DNA of 5,773 nt from Dysgonamonadaceae bacterium (GTDB lineage: Bacteria; Bacteroidota; Bacteroidia; Bacteroidales; Azobacteroidaceae). Below are positions 1 through 5,773 of the stretch, in pieces. A program made the position numbers and the translations under genes. The stretch spans positions 1 through 5,773 of the forward strand of contig JAISNS010000305.1 in NCBI GenBank assembly GCA_031276105.1. Reading direction: 5' to 3'. The notes beneath the pieces were generated by a model, which searched no databases, had not been told where the DNA came from, and worked only from the letters and a program-made list of their open reading frames with translations. Each line of letters starts with the position of its first letter. The stretch's first letter is position 1.

Positions 1-54
1 AAGTTCTTGCAAGATTACAAAAAAGAGCGTATATTTGCGCACTTGAAACAATAA
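1..54 (+). CDS. C-terminal tail of an unidentified upstream gene (partial)
   Basis: Frame 1 is open from the window edge and encodes 17 residues (KFLQDYKKERIFAHLKQ) before a TAA at 52-54. The stop lies 11 bases before the ATG of the next gene on the same strand, a spacing typical of an operon. The tail is charged and probably helical, but too short to assign to a family. The frame of the following gene is also open to the window edge. However, the upstream residues in that frame do not look like part of that protein, whose normal N-terminus fits the ATG at 66. A real upstream gene ending at 54 is therefore the simpler reading, though not proven. Confidence 0.55.
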   Translation, partial: KFLQDYKKERIFAHLKQ

Positions 55-65
55 ATTCTAAGCAG

Positions 66-1211
66 ATGTCCATAATAATTAAGGAAGTAACCGGCAAATC
101 AATGCTCAAAAAATTTGTCGCTTTCAATACCCGCTTATATAAAGATAGTCCTTATCATGTCCCGACTCTTATGGCGGACGAGTTGATGACTTTGGACAGG
201 AAAAAAAATCCTGCTTTCGAATTCTGCGAATCGGTGTATTATTTAGCATACAAAGACAATAAAATAGTCGGGCGAATCGGCGGAATTATCAACCACCGGG
301 CCAATGAAACATGGAACCAACAATATGCACGCTTCAGCTTCCTCGATTTTATCGACGATGAAGAGGTATCGAAAGCGTTGTTCGACGCCGTCGAAAAATG
401 GGCTATCGGAAAGGGAATGAACGGTATCCAAGGGCCGCTGGGCTTTACCGACCTCGACCACGAAGGCCTGCTTGTCTGGGGATTCGACCGGACAGGAACG
501 ATGGCGACCTCTTACAGTTTTCCGTATTATCAGCAACATTTGGCCAAACTGGGCTATGTGAAAGATCAGGACTGGAAGGAATTTCAGATCCAAATCCCGC
601 CGGAAATACCGGAAAAATACCGGCGAATCTCCGAAATTGTCCTGAAAAAGTATGGACTGAAAATCCGAAAATTTAAAAAAACAAAAGATATTTGGCCTTA
701 CGCAAAAAAAATATTCCTCTTGTGGAACGAAGCTTATAAACCGCTTTACGGATACTCGGAATTATCGCCCCGCCAAATTGATTATTACGTCAAAATGTAC
801 ATCCCCATGTTGCGACTGGAAATGATTACCTTAATAATCAGGGAAGAAGATGATGCCGTGATCGGAATCGGTATTACGCTGCCGAGCCTCTCGAAAGCCT
901 TGCGCAAAGCGAAAGGCAAATTATTCCCCTTCGGATGGTTCCATTTACTGAAAGCCCTGTACGGAAAAGGCGAAATAGTCGATCTCTACATTATCGGGAT
1001 ATTGCCCGAATACCAAAGCAAAGGAGTCAACGCGGCAATTTTTTGCGACTTGATACCGGTCTTTAATAAAATGGGATTTGTTTATGCGGAAAGTAATCCC
1101 GAATTGGAACTGAACACAAAAGTACAATCGCAATGGCTTGATTTTGATGTAAAACATGTCAGAACCCGGCGCGCTTTTATAAAACAGTTGAGTAAACAAG
1201 TAAACGAGTAA
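66..1211 (+). CDS. GNAT-fold acyltransferase-like protein, YghO-like family
   Basis: A 381-residue soluble protein with no signal peptide or membrane segment. The N-terminal part (about 1-165) has the family features: an opening that runs into [10 protein letters not shown] (25-33), a core strand with [12 protein letters not shown] (65-76), and [15 protein letters not shown] (123-137). The C-terminal part (about 195-375) holds a second GNAT-like unit. In it, [13 protein letters not shown] (313-325) sits where the acyl-CoA pyrophosphate-binding loop is expected, followed by [10 protein letters not shown] (341-350). This pattern matches bacterial proteins annotated as acyl-CoA N-acyltransferases or YghO-like. 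The substrate is not known from the sequence. By family resemblance, an amine or lipid acyl transfer is possible, including a role like that of bacterial ceramide synthases, but this is only inference. The ATG at 66 has no clear Shine-Dalgarno site, as is usual in this phylum. The gene is likely co-transcribed with parE, 14 bases downstream. Base use resembles its neighbours. Confidence 0.8.
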   Translation: MSIIIKEVTGKSMLKKFVAFNTRLYKDSPYHVPTLMADELMTLDRKKNPAFEFCESVYYLAYKDNKIVGRIGGIINHRANETWNQQYARFSFLDFIDDEEVSKALFDAVEKWAIGKGMNGIQGPLGFTDLDHEGLLVWGFDRTGTMATSYSFPYYQQHLAKLGYVKDQDWKEFQIQIPPEIPEKYRRISEIVLKKYGLKIRKFKKTKDIWPYAKKIFLLWNEAYKPLYGYSELSPRQIDYYVKMYIPMLRLEMITLIIREEDDAVIGIGITLPSLSKALRKAKGKLFPFGWFHLLKALYGKGEIVDLYIIGILPEYQSKGVNAAIFCDLIPVFNKMGFVYAESNPELELNTKVQSQWLDFDVKHVRTRRAFIKQLSKQVNE

Positions 1212-1225
1212 ACAAGAACTGTATT

Positions 1226-3088
1226 ATGAATGAAATGAATCCGAACGGAACAAACAACCATGTGGTTTACGATGAAACAAATATCGTAAAATTAGAATGG
1301 TGGGAACATATCCGGCTTCGTCCCGGTATGTATATCGGAAAATTAGGCGACGGAAATTATGCCGACGACGGTATTTATGTCCTGTTGAAAGAAGTCTTGG
1401 ACAATGCCATCGACGAATATATGATGGGTTACGGCAAATCTGTTGACATCACGATAGAAGAAGGCGTCGTTACCGTGCGCGATTACGGTCGCGGCATCCC
1501 GCTGGGCAAAGTAGTCGATGTTTCTTCCCAAATGAATACCGGCGGGAAATACGATTCCAAAGCATTCAAAAAATCGGTCGGAATGAATGGCGTCGGTATC
1601 AAAGCCGTGAATGCCCTTTCATCTTACATGCTGGTACAGAGTTTCCGCGACGGCGAAACAAAATCCGTCGAATATTGCCGGGCAAAAACTGTCGAAAATC
1701 CGGATATACAGCCTACTGCCGAGCCGAATGGAACACTGGTTAATTTTATTCCCGATGAGGAAATTTTTAAGGATTACCACTTCAAGGACGAATACATCGA
1801 AACTTTACTGAAAAATTATGTCTTCCTGAATACCGGTTTGACAATTCATTATAACGGAAAAAAATTCTTCTCCAAAAACGGTCTGGTCGATCTGCTGAAC
1901 GAAAATATGACTTCCGAAGCGTTATACCCAATCATTCATCTGGAAGGCGAGGATATCGAAATTGCCGTTACCCACGCCAATCAGTACGGGGAAGAATATT
2001 ATTCTTTCGTAAACGGTCAATATACGACTCAGGGAGGAACACATTTAAGTGCATTCCGCGAATCGGTTTCCCGGGTTATCAAAGAATATTACAACAAAAA
2101 TTTCGAGTATTCGGACATCCGGATGGGAATCACAGCCGCAATCGCGATCAAGGTCGAAGAACCGGTTTTCGAATCGCAGACAAAAACCAAGTTAGGATCG
2201 AAAGATATGGGGCCGGAAGGTCAGACAGTTGTCCGGTTTATCGGTGATTTTGTAAAAAAGGAATTGGACAATTACCTGCATAAAAATCCGGAAACTTCCG
2301 ACGCTTTATTACGGAAAATAACCGAATCGGAAAAAGAAAGAAAAGCGATTGCCGGCGTAACCAAACTGGCGAAAGAACGCGCCAAGAAAGCAAACCTGCA
2401 TAACCGGAAATTGCGCGATTGCCGCCTGCATTATACGGATACCAAGGGCGAAGGCCTCGACGAAACCTGCATCTTCATTACCGAGGGCGATTCGGCAAGC
2501 GGGTCGATTACACAAAGTCGCGATCCCAACTATCAAGCCGTATTCAGTTTGCGCGGTAAACCGTTGAATACCTATGGTCTGACAAAAAAAATTGTTTACG
2601 AAAACGAAGAATTTAATTTATTGCAAAACGCCTTAAATATTGAAGACGGACTGGAAGGTTTGCGCTACAACCGGGTGATTATCGCTACCGACGCCGATGT
2701 GGACGGAATGCATATCCGTTTGCTGATTATCACGTTTTTCTTGCAATTTTTTCCCGATCTGATTAAGAATAACCATGTTTTTATCCTCCAAACCCCGCTT
2801 TTCAGGGTGCGCAACAAGAAAGAAACCATTTACTGCTACTCGGAAGAAGAACGCTTCTCTGCCATAGAAAAATTATCGCCGAATCCCGAAATCACCCGTT
2901 TCAAAGGATTGGGGGAAATATCTCCGTCCGAATTTAAGCATTTTATAGGAAAAGATTTACGCCTCGATCCGGTAACGATGAAAAGATCGGACGCCGTCAA
3001 AGAAATGCTGGAATTTTACATGGGAAAAAATACAATGGAACGGCAAAATTTTATCATCAACAACTTGGTCGTTGAAGAAGATGTTTAA
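1226..3088 (+). CDS. parE: DNA topoisomerase IV subunit B (ParE-type, type IIA topoisomerase)
   Basis: This is the ATPase and TOPRIM subunit of a type IIA topoisomerase. With the A subunit (ParC) it would pass one DNA duplex through another to decatenate daughter chromosomes. All key motifs are present. The GHKL ATPase region has EVLDNAIDE (56-64, Glu56 as catalytic base, Asn60 for Mg), DYGRGIP (86-92), and the GMNGVG ATP lid (119-124). The transducer domain carries QTKTKLG (318-324, Lys320 contacting ATP phosphate). The TOPRIM domain has ITEGDSASG (418-426, Glu420), RGKPLN (443-448), and TDADVDG (488-494, with Asp489, Asp491 and Asp493), then FKGLGE (559-564). At 620 residues it matches ParE (E. 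coli about 630) and lacks the large insertion of proteobacterial GyrB. Bacteroidota also carry a short GyrB, so ParE versus GyrB rests on overall resemblance, such as HNRKLRDCR (392-400) and [10 protein letters not shown] (491-500). No A-subunit gene lies in the window. The start 14 bases after the acyltransferase suggests an operon. Only 28 bases separate its stop from the convergent higA-like gene, with no obvious terminator. Confidence 0.93.
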   Translation: MNEMNPNGTNNHVVYDETNIVKLEWWEHIRLRPGMYIGKLGDGNYADDGIYVLLKEVLDNAIDEYMMGYGKSVDITIEEGVVTVRDYGRGIPLGKVVDVSSQMNTGGKYDSKAFKKSVGMNGVGIKAVNALSSYMLVQSFRDGETKSVEYCRAKTVENPDIQPTAEPNGTLVNFIPDEEIFKDYHFKDEYIETLLKNYVFLNTGLTIHYNGKKFFSKNGLVDLLNENMTSEALYPIIHLEGEDIEIAVTHANQYGEEYYSFVNGQYTTQGGTHLSAFRESVSRVIKEYYNKNFEYSDIRMGITAAIAIKVEEPVFESQTKTKLGSKDMGPEGQTVVRFIGDFVKKELDNYLHKNPETSDALLRKITESEKERKAIAGVTKLAKERAKKANLHNRKLRDCRLHYTDTKGEGLDETCIFITEGDSASGSITQSRDPNYQAVFSLRGKPLNTYGLTKKIVYENEEFNLLQNALNIEDGLEGLRYNRVIIATDADVDGMHIRLLIITFFLQFFPDLIKNNHVFILQTPLFRVRNKKETIYCYSEEERFSAIEKLSPNPEITRFKGLGEISPSEFKHFIGKDLRLDPVTMKRSDAVKEMLEFYMGKNTMERQNFIINNLVVEEDV

Positions 3089-3093
3089 TTTGA

Positions 3094-3108
3094 CCAAACG
3101 ATACAAAA
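3094..3108 (+). repeat. Direct repeat, left copy, flanking the higA-like gene
   Basis: CCAAACGATACAAAA just after the parE stop nearly repeats CCAAACGATGACAAA at 3460-3474. The first nine bases are identical, and the following ACAAA is shared after a one-base indel. The two copies bracket the higA-like gene. Whether they mark an insertion or arose by chance cannot be decided from one sequence. Confidence 0.4.
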
Positions 3109-3116
3109 GTTGAGAA

Positions 3117-3428
3117 TTACACTACAACGGCAACTTTGCGGATTTGAGCAAGGCGTTCGACAAAAGATTTGTCTTGACTCGCTATTTGCATATTGTAATT
3201 GGTTTGTAAGCGAATAAGCGAATCGGCAGGAACGCCCAAGGCGGCCTCAAACAGTAATGCTATTTGCGTTGTGATCGGCCGACGTTCGTTCAATATCTGG
3301 TTGAGCATCCTATAGGAGATACCCATTTGTGCGGCAAGTTTTTTTTGCGATATACCGCGATATTCTATTTCATCTTTCAGGACTTCACCCGGATGTGTGG
3401 GCTTAAAGCCGAATTTAATATTTTCCAT
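3117..3428 (-). CDS. higA: HigA-like Xre-family antitoxin/regulator, apparently solitary
   Basis: A 103-residue DNA-binding protein of the HigA antitoxin group. It shows the family hallmark THPGEVLKDE (11-20), a helix-turn-helix at about 27-46 (SQKKLAAQMGISYRMLNQIL), and LNERRPIT (46-53). A C-terminal stretch with LIRLQTNYNM (71-80) resembles the dimerisation part of the family. Such proteins normally bind and neutralise an mRNA-cleaving HigB (RelE-like) toxin and repress their own operon. No toxin gene is present: the 5' side leads straight to coaD through 201 bases, and the 3' side leads directly to parE. It may be a solitary antitoxin kept as a regulator, a remnant of a pair, or the partner of a toxin elsewhere. 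The frame is open to a TTG at 3473, but ATG 3428 is preferred: it begins exactly at the family's usual N-terminus, and the promoter -7 element covers 3471-3478, so a TTG-initiated protein would start upstream of the transcript. Confidence 0.85.
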   Translation of the reverse strand: MENIKFGFKPTHPGEVLKDEIEYRGISQKKLAAQMGISYRMLNQILNERRPITTQIALLFEAALGVPADSLIRLQTNYNMQIASQDKSFVERLAQIRKVAVVV

Positions 3429-3459
3429 AATTATTTCATTTATAATGATTATTCGCCTC

Positions 3460-3474
3460 CCAAACGATGACAAA
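3460..3474 (+). repeat. Direct repeat, right copy, flanking the higA-like gene
   Basis: CCAAACGATGACAAA is the partner of the copy at 3094-3108. It overlaps the -7 element of the higA-like promoter (3471-3478) and the probable transcription start, so part of the similarity could reflect promoter sequence rather than an insertion scar. Confidence 0.4.
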
Positions 3475-3501
3475 GATAGTGCAATTCTTTATGTTTGCAA
3501 A
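3471..3501 (-). promoter_or_regulatory. Bacteroidetes-type promoter for the higA-like gene
   Basis: Read on the minus strand, TTTG (3501-3498) is followed after 19 bases by TATCTTTG (3478-3471). This matches the Bacteroidetes primary sigma factor form TTTG-N19/21-TAnnTTTG. Transcription would begin near 3464-3466, giving a leader of about 36 bases before ATG 3428. A purine-rich GGGAGG at 3456-3461 lies about 28 bases from that ATG, too far to act as a normal ribosome binding site. Confidence 0.72.
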
Positions 3502-3504
3502 AAA

Positions 3505-3522
3505 GGCCGAATATATTCAGCC
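3505..3522. promoter_or_regulatory. 18-bp near-palindrome, candidate operator
   Basis: GGCCGAATATATTCAGCC is an inverted repeat of two 9-base halves (GGCCGAATA and TATTCAGCC) with a single mismatched pair. It lies between the divergent promoters, four bases upstream of the -33 box of the higA-like promoter and about 10 to 14 bases upstream of the first coaD promoter element. Dimeric Xre/HigA proteins bind palindromes of this size near their own promoters, so self-binding by the neighbouring protein is plausible. This is inferred from position and symmetry only. Confidence 0.45.
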
Positions 3523-3531
3523 CAAATAAGT

Positions 3532-3569
3532 TATTTTTGTAAAATAATTACTTAAAATGCTTATATTTG
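3532..3569 (+). promoter_or_regulatory. Bacteroidetes-type promoter region for coaD
   Basis: Two exact TAnnTTTG elements lie on the plus strand: TATTTTTG at 3532-3539 and TATATTTG at 3562-3569. The first also supplies a TTTG (3536-3539) located 22 bases before the second, close to the normal 19-21 spacing for a -33 box. The second is therefore the better promoter, with transcription starting near 3575 and a leader of about 55 bases. The first lacks a good -33 box. This AT-rich region may contain one or two start points. Confidence 0.6.
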
Positions 3570-3629
3570 CAGAAAAAATAGTCTTGGAAATTCAAGATTC
3601 GTTGTTACATTTCTCGGAAGACAGACATT

Positions 3630-4163
3630 ATGAATACAGATACAAATAAATTCGGTTCTTTTCATCGCGTACCGCTTGCCGCTTGCACCCCCAAAATAGC
3701 TTTATTTCCCGGCACATTCGATCCGTTTACATTCGGACATTTATCCTTGGTAAATAGAGGATTGCAATTGGTGGACGAGATAATTATCGCTATTGGAGTC
3801 AACCCGAATAAAAAGACCTTTTTTTCGTTGGAGCAACGAATGGAAATGATTTCCTGTTTTTTTGAATCCGAACCGCGGGTAAGCGTTCAAAGTTACCTAA
3901 GCACAACGGTGGATTTCGCACAGGAAGTCGGCGCTCAGTTCATATTGCGGGGTATCCGGACGGTCAATGATTTCGAATATGAAAAAAGTATTGCCGATGT
4001 CAACCGGAAAATAGCTGGAATAGAAACGTTTGTTTTGTTTACCGAGCCCGAACTGACGCACATCAGTTCTTCCATCGTGAGGGAATTATTATCTTTTGGG
4101 AAAAACGTAGAAGATTTTGTCCCGTTGAAAATAGACGATTATATACATAAAGAAAAAAAGTGA
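3630..4163 (+). CDS. coaD: Phosphopantetheine adenylyltransferase (CoaD)
   Basis: This enzyme transfers AMP from ATP to 4'-phosphopantetheine, giving dephospho-CoA and pyrophosphate, the penultimate step of coenzyme A synthesis in the cytosol. The nucleotidyltransferase fold is clear. [11 protein letters not shown] (27-37) contains the TxGH signature (Thr34-His37). [12 protein letters not shown] (107-118) and the C-terminal SSSIVREL (146-153) form the remaining nucleotide-binding motifs. The catalytic core from about Lys22 to residue 172 has the usual length. Ahead of it lie about 21 extra residues ([10 protein letters not shown]... to Pro21) not usual for CoaD. No other ATG, GTG or TTG occurs in frame between 3630 and the core, so ATG 3630 is the only ordinary start. 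GGAAG at 3616-3620 lies nine bases before it, a reasonable ribosome binding site. The gene has its own promoter and ends in a hairpin shared with the convergent rpsP. Confidence 0.95.
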   Translation: MNTDTNKFGSFHRVPLAACTPKIALFPGTFDPFTFGHLSLVNRGLQLVDEIIIAIGVNPNKKTFFSLEQRMEMISCFFESEPRVSVQSYLSTTVDFAQEVGAQFILRGIRTVNDFEYEKSIADVNRKIAGIETFVLFTEPELTHISSSIVRELLSFGKNVEDFVPLKIDDYIHKEKK

Positions 4164-4186
4164 CTCCCTTTTGAGGCGTCACTTTT
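4156..4186. terminator. Bidirectional rho-independent terminator between coaD and rpsP
   Basis: AAAAGTGAC (4156-4164) pairs with GTCACTTTT (4178-4186). After one mismatch, an additional CC/GG pair (4166-4167 with 4175-4176) extends the stem around a CTTTTGA loop. On the plus strand the stem runs into TTTT. On the minus strand it runs into seven Ts, so it should act more strongly on rpsP transcripts. The left arm includes the coaD stop codon TGA (4161-4163). Confidence 0.75.
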
Positions 4187-4210
4187 CCATAGTGTTCAAA
4201 CGCAAAACTA

Positions 4211-4753
4211 TTATGCTTGAGTAGTTTCCGCTGCCGGTTGTTCGGCTTCCGTTTCTTCGGCAGGAGTTTCCGCTTTTGCGGCAGCTTTGATTAATTCGGC
4301 TTTTTTTGCCGCCAATGCTTCTGCTTTAGCCTTATTTACAGCCTTTTCCGCTTCCAAACGGTTTTTCTTTTCAGCTCTTGCCGTTTCGGACAATGTGCTT
4401 ATTTTCTCCTTTTCCACATTTTGTTTTGCGTTTTTCCACGCTTCGAATTTGCTTTCGGCTTCCGCTTCAGTGAAAGCGCCTTTGGCGACGCCGCCTAATA
4501 AATGTTTTTTAAGAAGCACACCTTCCCGAGAAAGGATATTTTTGGTCGTATCGGTAGGTTGAGCGCCTACTTGCAGCCAATACAAAGCTCTGTCGAATTT
4601 TAAATCTACTGTAGCAGGATTTGTATTAGGGTTGTAAGAACCAATCCTTTCGATAAATTTTCCATCACGTGGAGCTCTGCTATCTGCGATCACGATGTGG
4701 TAAAACGCGTACCCTTTGCGACCATGTCTTTGCAATCTGATTTTTGTTGCCAT
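4211..4753 (-). CDS. rpsP: 30S ribosomal protein S16 with extended C-terminus
   Basis: S16 binds 16S rRNA and is needed for assembly of the small ribosomal subunit. The first 85 or so residues are the S16 domain: [20 protein letters not shown] at the start, [20 protein letters not shown] (23-42), then [19 protein letters not shown] (51-69) with the conserved WLQVGAQPT stretch. The remaining 95 or so residues are rich in Ala, Glu and Lys, probably form a long helix or coiled coil (about 95-160), and finish in an acidic, Pro-containing, probably disordered tail (about 161-180). S16 in E. coli is only about 82 residues. Long tails of this kind are characteristic of Bacteroidota. No rimM, trmD or rplS follows, unlike the proteobacterial operon, and the gene appears to be a single-gene unit with its own promoter and terminator. 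ATG 4753 is the usual family start. The bases before it are AT-rich without a Shine-Dalgarno site, as is common for highly expressed genes of this phylum. Confidence 0.96.
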   Translation of the reverse strand: MATKIRLQRHGRKGYAFYHIVIADSRAPRDGKFIERIGSYNPNTNPATVDLKFDRALYWLQVGAQPTDTTKNILSREGVLLKKHLLGGVAKGAFTEAEAESKFEAWKNAKQNVEKEKISTLSETARAEKKNRLEAEKAVNKAKAEALAAKKAELIKAAAKAETPAEETEAEQPAAETTQA

Positions 4754-4792
4754 GTAAAAATTGTATTAATTTGATATTTGTATTAGCAGGCG

Positions 4793-4824
4793 CAAAGGTA
4801 AGATAAAGTTTTGATTATACCAAT
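4793..4824 (-). promoter_or_regulatory. Bacteroidetes-type promoter for rpsP
   Basis: On the minus strand TACCTTTG (4800-4793) exactly matches TAnnTTTG. ATTG (4824-4821), 20 bases upstream, matches three of four positions of the -33 TTTG box. Transcription would begin near 4786, giving an AT-rich leader of about 33 bases before ATG 4753. Confidence 0.65.
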
Positions 4825-4912
4825 TTTCTTGTCCGTTTTTTTTACCGCCATTAGTTGTACTATTTCCCCTTAGAGAAAAGAACAGTAAAAAGACTAATAA
4901 ATTGGTAATACG

Positions 4913-5764
4913 TCATTTAGACAGCTTAGATTGATAGTTGACGCCCTGTTTCAGGTAACTCATCAACAGGATGACACTCGTTAGCGTAAGCAGCAGCCCC
5001 AAAATACTCCAACCCAACGTATCGTATAATCCGTGGATAATAGCCGGAATAAACAGAGCTAAAAAGTATAATGACCGCCTGTACTTCGGGTACAAATTGG
5101 CAAATGCGATAAAATAGCCCGCCATACCCGTCCATATTGCATGTAGAAAAGGTAAACTGGTGAGCCTGGCGACATTCATAAAAAAAGCGTTGGCATAATC
5201 CAACTGAGCATTAATCGTCATTTGGTATTGAACGCCTTCGAATACGCCGAATGCAATGCCCGACATCAGACCGTAAAATACCAGCGATTGCGGAATATAC
5301 GGTTCTTTTGCCCGGTAAACAATCAGCAGCAAAGGCAACGCTTTGACGGCTTCTTCGAGTACTCCTACTCCGAGAATAAATCCGGTTAGCCGGAAGATGT
5401 AAAGATTACTTTCCGTCAGGCTGTACAACAGATGAATGCCCGGCCACGCAGGAAGGCGCAAAATATCCCATATCAGGAATACAAACGCCTGAAGGATAAA
5501 AAACAGGGCTATCGTTGTTTTTGTTTTGATTTGCGGCGTTTTGAAAAAATAGAAAAAGAACAGTCCCCAAATAATGGAAAAATACAGGGAGATCACATAA
5601 AAGGTGATGGCGGGAACCGCCGAAAAAATACCTATCAGAAAAGCGGGGGCAAGTCCCAACAGCGCCAGCCAGAGGAGCCGGCTGTCTTTCATGATTTCTT
5701 TTCGTGAAAAAACGGTTTTCGGAATAATCAACTCGCGCCCGATGTCTTTCAATTGCCGGATCAC
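4913..5764 (-). CDS. PrsW-family intramembrane protease (5' end uncertain, possibly partial)
   Basis: A multi-pass inner-membrane protein with about eight hydrophobic segments (roughly 28-50, 52-75, 83-101, 121-150, 160-177, 196-222, 231-247 and 252-270). It carries all four hallmark motifs of PrsW proteases: EEAVK (137-141), FGVFE (172-176), HAIW (208-211) and HGLYD (244-248). Glu137, Glu138, His208 and His244 are the expected active-site residues within the membrane. The founding member in Bacillus subtilis cuts the anti-sigma factor RsiW. Here the substrate is unknown, and no sigma/anti-sigma pair lies in the window. The start is unclear. The frame has a GTG at 5764 and an ATG at 5692 (residue 25, just before the first membrane segment), but it also stays open to the window edge. 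The 24 residues before the ATG have coding-like codon use, so the protein may begin at 5764 or beyond. No convincing terminator follows the TGA at 4913-4915. Confidence 0.85.
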   Translation of the reverse strand: MIRQLKDIGRELIIPKTVFSRKEIMKDSRLLWLALLGLAPAFLIGIFSAVPAITFYVISLYFSIIWGLFFFYFFKTPQIKTKTTIALFFILQAFVFLIWDILRLPAWPGIHLLYSLTESNLYIFRLTGFILGVGVLEEAVKALPLLLIVYRAKEPYIPQSLVFYGLMSGIAFGVFEGVQYQMTINAQLDYANAFFMNVARLTSLPFLHAIWTGMAGYFIAFANLYPKYRRSLYFLALFIPAIIHGLYDTLGWSILGLLLTLTSVILLMSYLKQGVNYQSKLSK

Positions 5765-5773
5765 AGAGCCTTT

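Noticed and set aside
243..593. Minus-strand reading frame of 116 codons inside the acyltransferase gene
   Set aside because: It is antisense to the conserved [15 protein letters not shown] region and shows no family features of its own.
3264..3470. Plus-strand reading frame opposite the higA-like gene, considered as a possible missing toxin
   Set aside because: At 68 codons it lacks any RelE/HigB resemblance and lies fully antisense to a clear helix-turn-helix gene.
3582..3597. Small inverted repeat TCTTG / CAAGA in the coaD leader
   Set aside because: Only five pairs around a six-base loop, too weak to call a regulatory structure.
4287..4562. Plus-strand reading frame of 91 codons opposite rpsP
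   Set aside because: It is the antisense shadow of the Ala/Glu/Lys-rich S16 tail, giving a Phe/Ser/Ala-rich product with no family features and no promoter.
4836..4843. Run of eight Ts on the plus strand, considered as a terminator
   Set aside because: No stem precedes it, and no plus-strand gene ends nearby.
4818..4907. Inverted repeat TACCAATTT / AAATTGGTA with a 72-base gap upstream of rpsP
   Set aside because: Nine AT-rich bases with a long gap are weak evidence for a structure. No T-run follows on the minus strand, and the left arm overlaps the rpsP promoter.
5432..5707. Plus-strand reading frame of 91 codons opposite the PrsW-like gene
   Set aside because: The opposite strand encodes conserved membrane segments of the protease. 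The plus-strand product is a low-complexity Lys/Arg/Gln-rich string with no recognisable features.

Overview
The window looks like a chromosomal housekeeping segment from a member of the Bacteroidota, most likely Bacteroidales. Three things point there. The topoisomerase and CoaD sequences read like Bacteroidales orthologues. Ribosomal protein S16 carries a long Ala/Glu/Lys-rich tail. Upstream of higA, coaD and rpsP there are matches to the Bacteroidetes promoter form TTTG...TAnnTTTG, while strong Shine-Dalgarno sites are mostly absent. Base composition is moderate and the intergenic regions are AT-rich.

Layout, left to right. Positions 1-54 hold the last 17 codons of an unidentified plus-strand gene. 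Eleven bases later a 381-residue GNAT-fold acyltransferase-like protein (YghO-like) begins, and 14 bases after it comes a 620-residue type IIA topoisomerase ATPase/TOPRIM subunit, best called topoisomerase IV subunit B (ParE). These three probably form one plus-strand transcription unit. A convergent minus-strand gene (true start probably 3428) encodes a small HigA-like Xre-family regulator with no HigB toxin gene beside it. The 3429-3629 region carries a minus-strand promoter for the higA-like gene, an 18-bp near-palindrome, and a plus-strand promoter for coaD (phosphopantetheine adenylyltransferase, coenzyme A synthesis). A hairpin overlapping the coaD stop codon serves as a probable two-way terminator between coaD and the convergent rpsP gene (ribosomal protein S16). 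rpsP has its own promoter. Further right on the minus strand lies a PrsW-family intramembrane protease gene whose N-terminus may run past the window edge.

The genes are mostly core functions that are not directly linked: chromosome decatenation, CoA synthesis, ribosome assembly and membrane proteolysis. No complete new system is visible. The most unusual part is the solitary antitoxin-like gene between parE and coaD. It is flanked by near-identical 14-15 bp direct repeats and sits next to a palindromic candidate operator, which suggests a small inserted and self-regulated cassette. No stretch longer than 300 bases lacks a gene. The two larger gaps (3474-3629 and 4754-4912) hold promoters and little else that I can support.
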